NCBI GenBank assembly: GCA_027460465.1
Contig: JAPZAV010000174.1
Location: forward strand, 1 to 42,472
Reading direction: 5' to 3'
Length of the DNA: 42,472 nt
Origin: Candidatus Methanoperedens sp.
GTDB taxonomy: Archaea; Halobacteriota; Methanosarcinia; Methanosarcinales; Methanoperedenaceae
Part shown: piece by piece, positions 16,708-23,504 of the stretch
How positions within the stretch are numbered: the first letter of the stretch is position 1
How the letters are laid out: each line of letters starts with the position of its first letter
The notes under the pieces: generated by a model
Database searches by the model: none
What the model was told of the DNA's origin: nothing
The model's input: the letters and a program-made list of their open reading frames with translations, nothing else
Position numbers and translations under genes: made by a program

Positions 16708-17184
16708 ATGAAAGTGCCAGACGAGATGCTGAATATATTATACGGGAACTATTTTGGCTACGTGTGCACGAGCGACAGGCATGATATGCCCCATCTGACG
16801 CCTGTTTTTTTCGTGTATGACGGACAGTCGCAGAAAATATTCTTTATCACCAACGATAAGTCAAAGAAGGTCAAGAACATAATGGAGAACCCAAACGTGA
16901 GCATAACGGTTGATATTCGAGATCCGGTAAACCCATTCAATAACGAAGGCGTCATGGCACAGGGTACTGCCACGATAACAGAAAAAGGTCCCATCTATTT
17001 TCTTCCGGAAGAGACACTGCAGCTGTATCGTGATATCTATATGGAGTTCAAGAGCAAGTACCAGGCTGTGATAGAGAACAGACCCCTGGGTGAGAACGAC
17101 GTGATCGTCCAGATCAACATAGAGAAAATGGTCTACTGGAGAGGACCTCATTTCAAGTCCGTGAACCTGAACAAAGGCGAATAA
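16708..17184 (+). CDS. Pyridoxamine 5'-phosphate oxidase-like split-barrel protein
   Basis: A 158-residue split-barrel protein with the same landmarks as the C-terminal domain of the preceding gene: NYFGYVCTSDRHDMPHLTP, FVYDGQSQKIFFITNDKSKK, VSITVDIRDP, then EGVMAQGTATITEKG and a terminal VYWRGPHFKSVN. Both proteins end with a Y-W-R-G motif, so they probably arose by duplication. The ATG at 16708 follows the previous stop by two bases; a GTG at 16702 overlapping that stop is the alternative. The expected cofactor is a flavin or F420. Confidence 0.75.
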   Translation: MKVPDEMLNILYGNYFGYVCTSDRHDMPHLTPVFFVYDGQSQKIFFITNDKSKKVKNIMENPNVSITVDIRDPVNPFNNEGVMAQGTATITEKGPIYFLPEETLQLYRDIYMEFKSKYQAVIENRPLGENDVIVQINIEKMVYWRGPHFKSVNLNKGE

Positions 17185-17810
17185 TGTACATAGATACCTA
17201 TACCTCGCGCTGCAGGATATTCAGTGCAGTACCCCTGGGATCAAAAGTGCTGGAAATCGGGTGCGCAGATGGTAAGCTTGCCAATATTCTGTCAATAAAG
17301 AAAAACTGCCATGTATATGGTGTGGAAAAAGATGCTGCGATGGCATGCATAGCAAAGAACAAATGTGTGGAAATGCTCAACATGGATATCGAGACTGCAG
17401 ACCTGCCATATGAGAAAAATTCTTTTGACTGCATAATCCTGGGCAACGTGCTCGAACACATGAGGGAACCTGAGAAAGTACTGAAGCACATCAAAGAACT
17501 CCTTTCTGATGGTGGTTTCCTGATATATTCTGTGCCGAGCATAGTGAACTGGCATTCAAGATTGACCATATTTTTCGGGAAGTTTGAATATGCAGAGAGC
17601 GGGGTCTTTGATAGGACGCATCTTAAATTCTATGATCTTGGCTCTGCAAAAAAGCTTGCCACTGATGCAGGATACAGGATCGTCTGGCTCGATGTCACAC
17701 CGAGCATCTATCTCTTCAAGGAAAAATTGAATTTCCTCTGGTATGAACTTGCAGTGTTCTGGAAAAACCTTTTTGCTGATGAGTTCATCATCCAGGCAGT
17801 GAAGGTCTAG
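17184..17810 (+). CDS. Class I SAM-dependent methyltransferase
   Basis: A 208-residue methyltransferase of the type-11 group. The SAM-binding loop is VLEIGCADG (22-30), the acidic residue after strand two is in GVEKD (near 48), and the post-strand-four motif is CIILGNVLEHMREPEKVL. A C-terminal region with GVFDRTHLKFYDLGSAKKLATDAGY resembles methyltransferases acting on polar lipid or sugar substrates. It starts one base into the previous stop (TAATG), so it forms an operon with the two split-barrel genes. The substrate is unknown. It overlaps the convergent gene by four bases. Confidence 0.82.
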   Translation: MYIDTYTSRCRIFSAVPLGSKVLEIGCADGKLANILSIKKNCHVYGVEKDAAMACIAKNKCVEMLNMDIETADLPYEKNSFDCIILGNVLEHMREPEKVLKHIKELLSDGGFLIYSVPSIVNWHSRLTIFFGKFEYAESGVFDRTHLKFYDLGSAKKLATDAGYRIVWLDVTPSIYLFKEKLNFLWYELAVFWKNLFADEFIIQAVKV

Positions 17811-18478
17811 GAGTACATGGGGTTATAGCTCTGCCGCAGTGCCATGTTTATTAACTCGATGAATATTTCAGCCGGTTGCGCCCCGGCAAAAGAGGTGTCC
17901 TCGTTTATCACGATATGAGGTGTGCTCATGATGCTGTATCTCTGGACGAGATGCGGGAATTCTGTCATTTCGATAACATCGGACTTTATGAATTCATTTT
18001 CGATCGCGAATTGATATGCGGTCTTTGCAGCAGCAGGACAATAAGGGCATGTGGGCGAGACAAAGACCTGTATATGCACAGGTTTTTTTATCTCGGAAAG
18101 CTTTTTCTTGATGTTCTCTTGCAGTGATGATGGACCTTTTGAAACGTCCGTGATGCCGCCGAGAAGGACGGGGAACTCATAACCTGCAGGCACGCCGTAA
18201 TATCTGATCCCGTAGTCTTCGCGTCCCACGATAGCTGTGGCAGGGATTTTTTTGATATCGTATTTTTTTGCCATTTCTTCATCTTTTACAAGATCGTATA
18301 CTGTTGTCTTTATCTTTGGAGATAACGTTCCCAGCTCAAGCATCAGTTCCCTGGTCTCCCTGCAGAACTGGCACTCTTTTTCCTGCGTGAAAACGATGAG
18401 TTCAACTTCGCCTGTCATTGCACTGAGGTGCTTTTTCACAAGCTCTTTCTCATACTCAGGCAGTACCATGGCGCTCAC
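17807..18478 (-). CDS. Protein disulfide oxidoreductase, two glutaredoxin-like domains
   Basis: A 223-residue archaeal PDO-type protein made of two thioredoxin folds, each with a CXXC: CQFC at Cys36/Cys39 and CPYC at Cys144/Cys147. The cis-proline strands are KKIPATAIV (first domain) and MSTPHIVIN (second). Such proteins shuffle disulfides and can accept electrons from thioredoxin reductase, a gene for which lies about 1.4 kb away. The GTG at 18478 overlaps the stop of the small membrane protein (GTGA); the ATG at 18469 is the alternative start. Third gene of an operon with an ArsR-type regulator. Confidence 0.85.
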   Translation of the reverse strand: MSAMVLPEYEKELVKKHLSAMTGEVELIVFTQEKECQFCRETRELMLELGTLSPKIKTTVYDLVKDEEMAKKYDIKKIPATAIVGREDYGIRYYGVPAGYEFPVLLGGITDVSKGPSSLQENIKKKLSEIKKPVHIQVFVSPTCPYCPAAAKTAYQFAIENEFIKSDVIEMTEFPHLVQRYSIMSTPHIVINEDTSFAGAQPAEIFIELINMALRQSYNPMYS

Positions 18479-18654
18479 TCAACTGATTCAAGGAGTTTTT
18501 CCACTCTTTCAAAAACCTTTCTCATTTCTTTTAGTTCGGTCAGAATCATGTAGCTCAAATATATGGATATAAGACCGAGGACTAATATTACGATAATAAG
18601 TGTCCATTCAATACCTGAACTCCCTGTCCAGTCCATCATTGGCATTTGCAGCAT
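18475..18654 (-). CDS. 59-residue single-span membrane protein
   Basis: A small gene with a near-ideal ribosome-binding site (AGGAGG at plus 18661-18666, six bases before the ATG). It encodes about 17 polar residues rich in Met, a membrane helix WTLIIVILVLGLISIYLSYM, then a charged coiled-coil-like tail of about 23 residues (ILTELKEMRKVFERVEKLL). It overlaps the end of the ArsR-type gene and the start of the disulfide oxidoreductase, so all three are coupled. It may tether the oxidoreductase to the membrane; that is inference. Confidence 0.7.
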   Translation of the reverse strand: MLQMPMMDWTGSSGIEWTLIIVILVLGLISIYLSYMILTELKEMRKVFERVEKLLESVE

Positions 18655-18952
18655 TATTTTCCTCCTGATTTACGATCTCTCTGATCCTATTCAATGACAG
18701 TAATAATTCAAAATTCTTTGCTTTGTAAAATTTCTTCGTATAAGGTGGCTCTTCAAAATGCCTGATCTCACTTTCCACAAGACCTGCATTTTCAAGTTTC
18801 TTAAGGTGAAGATAGAGAAGGGGGCGTGATATTCCTACCTCCTTTGCAAGCTCAGAACCGTAGCGTTCGCCATTAGCGAGCACAGACATGATATTGAGGC
18901 TGTTCTCGTTGCCCAGTGCATCAAGGATCCTGGCAAGCTTTTGTCTATCCAC
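18608..18952 (-). CDS. ArsR-like winged-helix transcriptional regulator
   Basis: A 114-residue regulator: ARILDALGNENSLNIMSVLANGERYGSELAKEVGISRPLLYLHLKKLENAGLVES is a textbook ArsR-type winged helix, followed by a wing with EEPPYTKKFYKAKNFELLLSL and a short helical tail. It contains no cysteine for metal or redox sensing. It heads the operon with the 59-residue membrane protein and the disulfide oxidoreductase and is likely autoregulatory; a TTAAATACG-type TATA box lies about 35 bases upstream. Confidence 0.82.
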   Translation of the reverse strand: MDRQKLARILDALGNENSLNIMSVLANGERYGSELAKEVGISRPLLYLHLKKLENAGLVESEIRHFEEPPYTKKFYKAKNFELLLSLNRIREIVNQEENNAANANDGLDREFRY

Positions 18953-19009
18953 CTTTTCACCATTTTTACTAAAAGTATGTTAACGTATTTAAAAGAGCAT
19001 CACCTCTTT

Positions 19010-19729
19010 TCAATCTGCTTTGAGTATTTTTACGAATTCGCCGTGCCAGCTGTGGTACCATACAGCCCCTGTGTAGCTATTGATGCTGAGCATTCCGTAT
19101 ATCTTGTCCTGTTTGAGCACATGCAGGGTATAGTAACCGTAGAATTCATCCGCTTCGCTGGCTTTTGTTCCTGGCAGCGTCCTGTCAAGATATGCCTGTG
19201 CGTTCTTGATCGCCTGTTCTCCGGTCACAGTAGCCTGTCCTTCGTTGCCAGAGTTCATGTGTCCATACCTGGTGTTCCACATCATGTTCGGACCTGGTTC
19301 AGGAGAGACAGCGCCCGTATATTTATTGACCAGAAGTTCAAATGCATGAACGCCTGTGCTCTTTTCTTCCACTTCTGCATAGAAGTGGTTGTTGAACTCC
19401 ATGACTTCAGCCAGTGTGAGGTCAGAATTCCCTGTGGAACCAAGATACTGCTTGACTGCTTCCCCTGCCTGCTCTATGGTTATGGGTGCCCCGTTTACCG
19501 AGTTCCCATTGGCGTATCCGCAGTGCATTCCATTTCCCATCATCCCTCTGCCGTAGTCCATCATGCCGCCAAGCCAGCCCATCATGCCGCCGTGCATGCC
19601 ATCACCAGAGTTCATCATGCTATTGCCTGTGTTCATCATGCTATTCCAGAATGTGCCTGGTACTGCAGCAGCGATACCTGCTCCCAGAACGATAAGGAAC
19701 GCAGCTATTACTATTATTCCTCTATTCAT
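19010..19729 (-). CDS. Secreted Met-rich protein with PepSY-like repeats
   Basis: A 239-residue exported protein. Residues 1-22 form a signal peptide (IIVIAAFLIVLGAGIAAAVPG). Residues about 28-70 are rich in Met, Gly, Asn and His with repeated MM pairs (for example GGMMGWLGGMMDYGRGMMG), the composition of copper- or silver-binding segments. The rest holds two PepSY-like units, each with a helix (ITIEQAGEAVKQYLG and VTGEQAIKNAQAYLD) followed by strands (HFYAEVEEKSTGVHAFELLVNKYTGAV and YGYYTLHVLKQDKIYGMLSINSYTGAV). I infer an extracytoplasmic metal-binding protein. A palindrome precedes the gene. Confidence 0.7.
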   Translation of the reverse strand: MNRGIIVIAAFLIVLGAGIAAAVPGTFWNSMMNTGNSMMNSGDGMHGGMMGWLGGMMDYGRGMMGNGMHCGYANGNSVNGAPITIEQAGEAVKQYLGSTGNSDLTLAEVMEFNNHFYAEVEEKSTGVHAFELLVNKYTGAVSPEPGPNMMWNTRYGHMNSGNEGQATVTGEQAIKNAQAYLDRTLPGTKASEADEFYGYYTLHVLKQDKIYGMLSINSYTGAVWYHSWHGEFVKILKAD

Positions 19730-19743
19730 GTTTATACCTCTTT

Positions 19744-19768
19744 CATATGTAAGTATTTATTACATATG
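19744..19768 (-). promoter_or_regulatory. Perfect 9-base inverted repeat upstream of the Met-rich gene
   Basis: CATATGTAA at 19744-19752 is exactly mirrored by TTACATATG at 19760-19768 around a seven-base spacer, about 15 bases before the start of the Met-rich protein gene. This size and position fit an operator for a dimeric winged-helix repressor such as the ArsR-type protein at 18608-18952. The same intergenic region carries the plus-strand TATA element (ATATATAAAAC near 19786-19797) for thioredoxin reductase. Confidence 0.5.
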
Positions 19769-19858
19769 GTATGTAGTATTACCAACATATATAAAACTTA
19801 CTGACCAAAGATAAAGCTATTAAGTTCATCCAGCATTTCAGATGTCGGATGAAGAACC

Positions 19859-20767
19859 ATGGCATATGATGTGGTAATAATCGGTGGGGGACCGGCAGGT
19901 CTCGCAGCTGGAATATACGTGAAACGCGCGATGCTAAACGCGCTGCTCATAGAAAAAATAGGAATTGGAGGGCAGATATTGATCACTGACCTCGTTGAGA
20001 ACTACCCCGGGTTTCTTGAAACCTCGGGTGCGGATCTTTCACGTAAATTCGAGCAGCATGCCCTCAAATTCGGGCTTGAAATAAAGAGCATTGTGGAGGT
20101 CACGGGGATAGAGGATAGAGGAGAAATGAAAGTCGTGAAAACCTCAGAAGGCGATCTTGATACAAAAGCTGTGATAATTGCAGCCGGGACAACCCCCAGA
20201 AAACTGGGAGCAAAAGGAGAACTGAACTTCATCGGAAGAGGTGTTTCATACTGCGCCACCTGCGATGGTTTTTTTTTCAGGGAAAAGGTGGTTGTCGTGG
20301 TCGGGGGAGGAGATTCAGCTATCACAGAAGCCATTTTCCTGACCAAGATGGCCAAGAAAGTGATCATCGTGCACCGCAGGGATAAGCTTCGAGCTGAAAA
20401 GATAAATCAGGAGCATGCATTTGCAAACCCCAAAATCAGCTTTGCCTGGGACTCTGTGGTAGAGGAAATAGCAGGTAAACAGGTGGTAGAAAAGGTGATG
20501 GTCAGGAACGTGAAGACGAATGAGCTCTCTGAAATAAAAACAGACGGTGTGTTCATTTATGTGGGCCTTATTCCAAACACAGGCTTTGCAGATGTTGAAA
20601 AAGACGAAGGAGGATTCATTATTGCAAATGGAAAAATGGAAACCTCAGTCAGAGGGATCTTTGTCGCAGGTGACTGCAGGGTAACGCCTCTTCGTCAGAT
20701 AGCGACTGCTGTGGGCGATGGAGCGATAGCTGCGGTGTCTGCTGAGAAGTATTTAGAAGGGATATAA
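19859..20767 (+). CDS. trxB: Thioredoxin-disulfide reductase
   Basis: A 302-residue flavoprotein that passes electrons to thioredoxin-like proteins. The FAD-binding GGGPAG is at 9-14, the redox-active CATC at Cys132/Cys135, the second nucleotide-binding site VVGGGDSA at about 147-154, and the C-terminal FAD motif FVAGDCR follows. The NADPH-type basic motif is partly present (VHRRDKLRAEK); some archaeal members use F420H2 or NADH instead, which sequence alone does not settle. Neighbouring disulfide oxidoreductase and Met-rich genes suggest a thiol/metal stress neighbourhood. It converges on uL11 with a five-base gap. Confidence 0.92.
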   Translation: MAYDVVIIGGGPAGLAAGIYVKRAMLNALLIEKIGIGGQILITDLVENYPGFLETSGADLSRKFEQHALKFGLEIKSIVEVTGIEDRGEMKVVKTSEGDLDTKAVIIAAGTTPRKLGAKGELNFIGRGVSYCATCDGFFFREKVVVVVGGGDSAITEAIFLTKMAKKVIIVHRRDKLRAEKINQEHAFANPKISFAWDSVVEEIAGKQVVEKVMVRNVKTNELSEIKTDGVFIYVGLIPNTGFADVEKDEGGFIIANGKMETSVRGIFVAGDCRVTPLRQIATAVGDGAIAAVSAEKYLEGI

Positions 20768-20772
20768 AAAAA

Positions 20773-21255
20773 TTAAATAGGCTCGTTCATTTCAGAATCG
20801 AATTTTCCGCTGTTGATAGCCGCGATTGCTTCTCTGGGCTTCATGCCTTCAAAGGTCACACCCAGAGTAACGCACGAACCCACGATCTCCTTCACAGCGT
20901 TCTTTAAGTTTCTGGCAAGGGTATCGTTCTTCTTCATGCGTGCGATATTTATCGCCTGCTTTACAGTGAGGTTTCCCACAGTTTGTGTGTTGGGAGTGCC
21001 TGAGCCTGTTTCTATTCCCAGTTCTTTCTTTATGAGTGCAGATGTCGGCGGGGTTCCGACCTGAATGGTGAATTGCTTCTTATCATCCACCATTATTTTG
21101 ACGGGAACCTGCATTCCCTTGAATGCAGAGGTCTGTTCGTTGATCCTGTCTATCACTGCCTTCACATTCACACCCAGTGGACCAAGCGATGGACCAAGTG
21201 GCGGACCAGGGGTGGCCTGACCCCCGGGAACTAATGCTTCTAAAGTGCTTACCAT
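20773..21255 (-). CDS. rpl11: 50S ribosomal protein uL11 (L11)
   Basis: A 160-residue L11 that binds the GTPase-associated centre of 23S rRNA. The N terminus TLEALVPGGQATPGPPLGPSLGPLGVNVKAV is diagnostic, followed by the rRNA-binding C-terminal domain with KKNDTLARNLKNAVKEIVGSCVTLGVTFEG. It is the last gene of a secE-spt5-rpl11 operon. In most euryarchaea rpl1, rpl10 and rpl12 follow; here the next gene is the convergent trxB, so that stalk-protein set must lie elsewhere. Confidence 0.96.
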   Translation of the reverse strand: MVSTLEALVPGGQATPGPPLGPSLGPLGVNVKAVIDRINEQTSAFKGMQVPVKIMVDDKKQFTIQVGTPPTSALIKKELGIETGSGTPNTQTVGNLTVKQAINIARMKKNDTLARNLKNAVKEIVGSCVTLGVTFEGMKPREAIAAINSGKFDSEMNEPI

Positions 21256-21280
21256 TTCTTTTTCTCCTGTATAATAAATA

Positions 21281-21745
21281 TTATTTTTCGATCTCTTCTC
21301 GTTTCAATACCCTCACGTTGTCGCCGCGAACTGTCACCGGAATCGGTACCATTGCCTCGAAAAGCTCAACTGTGATCTCTTCATGGGCTTCATCGATCCG
21401 CTTCACACGTGCTTTTTCTCCTTTGAAAGGACCTGAAATAAGCTCAACTATGCTTCCCTCCGTGATTCCTGTAACAGTGAGCTTCGGTGTCAGGAAATGT
21501 TCGATCTCGGCAAAGCTTGATTGACCTTTCACCATCGTGCGCGCATGAGGGAGCGTCTGGATGACCTGCTCCACGATCTCAGGACCTGCTGCCTCGATAA
21601 GAATGTATCCTTTAAGCTCATCAGGCGCAAGTATTGCGCGGATATCGAGATGATCTTTTTTTGCCACCTTCTCGATCAGACTGGAGACAGCCCTCTCCTG
21701 GTTTGCTGTGGTCTTTACGACGTAGATTGCAGAAAATTCGTTCAT
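21281..21745 (-). CDS. spt5: Transcription elongation factor Spt5 (NusG homologue)
   Basis: A 154-residue archaeal Spt5 that clamps RNA polymerase for processive elongation. The NGN domain runs from [24 protein letters not shown] to about 90; the KOW domain follows with [26 protein letters not shown]. Archaeal Spt5 usually pairs with Spt4, which is not in this window. Its start overlaps the end of secE by four bases, the common archaeal secE-spt5-rpl11 order. Confidence 0.95.
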   Translation of the reverse strand: MNEFSAIYVVKTTANQERAVSSLIEKVAKKDHLDIRAILAPDELKGYILIEAAGPEIVEQVIQTLPHARTMVKGQSSFAEIEHFLTPKLTVTGITEGSIVELISGPFKGEKARVKRIDEAHEEITVELFEAMVPIPVTVRGDNVRVLKREEIEK

Positions 21746-21942
21746 TTGAACCAGCTCGGTATCACAGTTATCAACAGATATATTATGAATCCAACCAATC
21801 CGATCAAAAGAATGCCTGCCCCTGCTACTTTTGCTATCACTGTGAATTCCTCACGTGTGGGTTTCCTCGTCAATTTAAGTACCCTGAGGTAATCACCTAA
21901 TCTGAGGGGAATAGCTCCCTGCGTTTCTTTATCTTCTGGCAA
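21742..21942 (-). CDS. secE: Protein translocase subunit SecE (Sec61 gamma)
   Basis: A 66-residue Sec61-gamma type subunit: an amphipathic helix [21 protein letters not shown] lying on the membrane, then one membrane-spanning helix (about 42-62, [21 protein letters not shown]). The length and the K-P-t-r-E-E motif before the span are typical. First gene of the secE-spt5-rpl11 operon; overlapping ATGA junction with spt5. Confidence 0.92.
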   Translation of the reverse strand: MPEDKETQGAIPLRLGDYLRVLKLTRKPTREEFTVIAKVAGAGILLIGLVGFIIYLLITVIPSWFK

Positions 21943-22061
21943 TATTTTTCACATCCATAAATGAAATCATAAACTGTATAAAAGCTATCTTAAAATAATA
22001 GCAGCCTTCAATTATGTTCAATATAAAAATAGTTTTCGTTCCCTCAATCCTTGCTCAGGAA

Positions 22062-22075
22062 AACTATTAATAGTT
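22062..22075 (+). promoter_or_regulatory. 14-base palindrome upstream of the radical SAM gene
   Basis: AACTATTAATAGTT is perfectly self-complementary and lies 26 bases before the ATG of the radical SAM enzyme, in the region where its promoter should be. It could be an operator or part of an AT-rich promoter; AT-rich palindromes arise easily by chance. Confidence 0.3.
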
Positions 22076-22101
22076 AGAAGAAGGTTTAAAAAAAGTGTAT
22101 T

Positions 22102-23241
22102 ATGCCTTTTCACGTGATGCTGGTCCCTACTTTAGGCTGTCCTTCCAAATGCAGCTATTGCTGGAGTTCAGAGGAAGGATCTCCTGTAATGAGCATCGAG
22201 ACCATCAAAGAAGTGGTAGAATGGCTCAGGGATTTCAGGGATGATCCTGTCACCTTTACCTTTCATGGCGGCGAGCCGCTCCTGGCAGGCGCGGATTTTT
22301 ACAGGAAAGCTCTGCCACTGCTGGCAGAGGGTTTAAGTAATCTGAGTCCCGCATTCGCTCTTCAGACCAATCTCTGGAAGATGACCCCGGAACTTGCCGG
22401 GATCCTTGCGGAGTATGATATTCCCATCGGTTCCAGTCTGGATGGTCCGGAGGAGCTTAATGACATGCAGAGAGGAAAAGGATACTATAAGAAGACTATG
22501 CGGGGATATGAAATTGCCAGGGCAGCAGGTCTCAAGGTGAGCTTCATCTGTACCTTCACCTCCCATTCTGTAAGGTTCAGGGAGGATATTTTCAATTTTT
22601 TTCTGGAGAACGGTCTGACTCTCAAATTACATCCTGCACTGCCGTCGATGCGTTCCGAAAACCCTGGAAAATGGGCTCTTGATCCAGAAGAGTATGGAGA
22701 ATTGCTGGTTTATCTTCTGGACAAATATCTGGAAAACATGGGCAGGATCGAAATAATGAATATCGACCACCTGTGCAAATGTGTGTTCACCAGTCGAGGC
22801 ACTGTGTGCACTTTCGTGGATTGTATGGGTGATACCTTTGCTGTTGGACCGGATGGGAGCATATATCCATGCTATCGTTTTGTAGGCATGCCGGAATATG
22901 TTATGGGCAATGTTCACGACCATCCTGGCAGGGAGGATCTTGCCAGGTCCCGTGCATGGAAGCTCATGTTCCAGTTCAAGGAATACGTGGACAGGGAATG
23001 CGGAGGATGCAACTACATCAAATTTTGCCGGGGTGGATGCCCCTACAATGCCATGGCACCTGCTGAAGGTGAAATAAAGGGCGTAGACCCACACTGTACT
23101 GCTTATAAGAGGATATTCAAAGAAATAACTGACAGGTGGGAGAAGGAGTTCCTTGGAGGCTCAGGTATGTTCGGCTTTCAACCAGAACCCGGGAAGGACG
23201 CTAGGCCGGGAATAATGTCCTTAATGCTCAAACGCCTCTGA
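22102..23241 (+). CDS. Radical SAM/SPASM enzyme, probable peptide or protein modifier
   Basis: A 379-residue radical SAM protein. The 4Fe-4S cluster that cleaves SAM is bound by Cys13, Cys17 and Cys20 (CPSKCSYC); the SAM-contacting FHGGEPLL follows near 54-61. The C-terminal SPASM region shows many cysteines, including CTFVDC, YPCYRF, ECGGCNYIKFCRGGCPYNA and DPHCTAY, expected to bind two auxiliary clusters. This architecture is found in sulfatase maturases and in enzymes that modify ribosomally made peptides. From memory it resembles the methanogen Mhun_1560-type family (TIGR04083). I find no Cys-rich precursor peptide beside it, so the substrate is unknown. Confidence 0.85.
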   Translation: MPFHVMLVPTLGCPSKCSYCWSSEEGSPVMSIETIKEVVEWLRDFRDDPVTFTFHGGEPLLAGADFYRKALPLLAEGLSNLSPAFALQTNLWKMTPELAGILAEYDIPIGSSLDGPEELNDMQRGKGYYKKTMRGYEIARAAGLKVSFICTFTSHSVRFREDIFNFFLENGLTLKLHPALPSMRSENPGKWALDPEEYGELLVYLLDKYLENMGRIEIMNIDHLCKCVFTSRGTVCTFVDCMGDTFAVGPDGSIYPCYRFVGMPEYVMGNVHDHPGREDLARSRAWKLMFQFKEYVDRECGGCNYIKFCRGGCPYNAMAPAEGEIKGVDPHCTAYKRIFKEITDRWEKEFLGGSGMFGFQPEPGKDARPGIMSLMLKRL

Positions 23242-23248
23242 GTCCGGG

Positions 23249-23395
23249 CTATTCATGTTTTTTTATTAAGATCCCTTTATTGCAAAGCGTTTCTTCAATT
23301 TCCACGCTATCTTTAAGATTAAATTTTTCTATTAGATCTTTGGGAATTGTTATTTTACCATCGGAAGTAATTGGTCTGATTATTATTTCTCCCAT
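23249..23395 (-). CDS. AbrB/SpoVT-type swapped-hairpin DNA-binding protein
   Basis: A 48-residue protein starting at MGEIIIRPITSDGKITIPKD, a clear AbrB/MazE-type beta hairpin (the G-K-I-T-I-P-k core), and ending in VEIEETLCNKGILIKK. The frame is open 63 codons further upstream, but that part overlaps the divergent PAS gene and reads as non-coding, so the internal ATG at 23395 is chosen. Such domains bind DNA as dimers, either as chromosomal regulators or as antitoxins. No toxin gene is beside it. Confidence 0.65.
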   Translation of the reverse strand: MGEIIIRPITSDGKITIPKDLIEKFNLKDSVEIEETLCNKGILIKKHE

Positions 23396-23504
23396 GAAGT
23401 CAATATTAAATCCAAAGGTAGATAAGTATTTTTGGTAGACCCGATAGTTATATCTGAAAGTTTCGCAATCAAAAGCGATAAGCCATAAAACCTCTGGTCT
23501 GTAC

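Noticed and set aside
18941-19804. 287-codon plus-strand frame opposite the Met-rich gene
   Set aside because: His/Cys-rich composition is the mirror of the Met-rich gene; it would cover the promoter palindrome.
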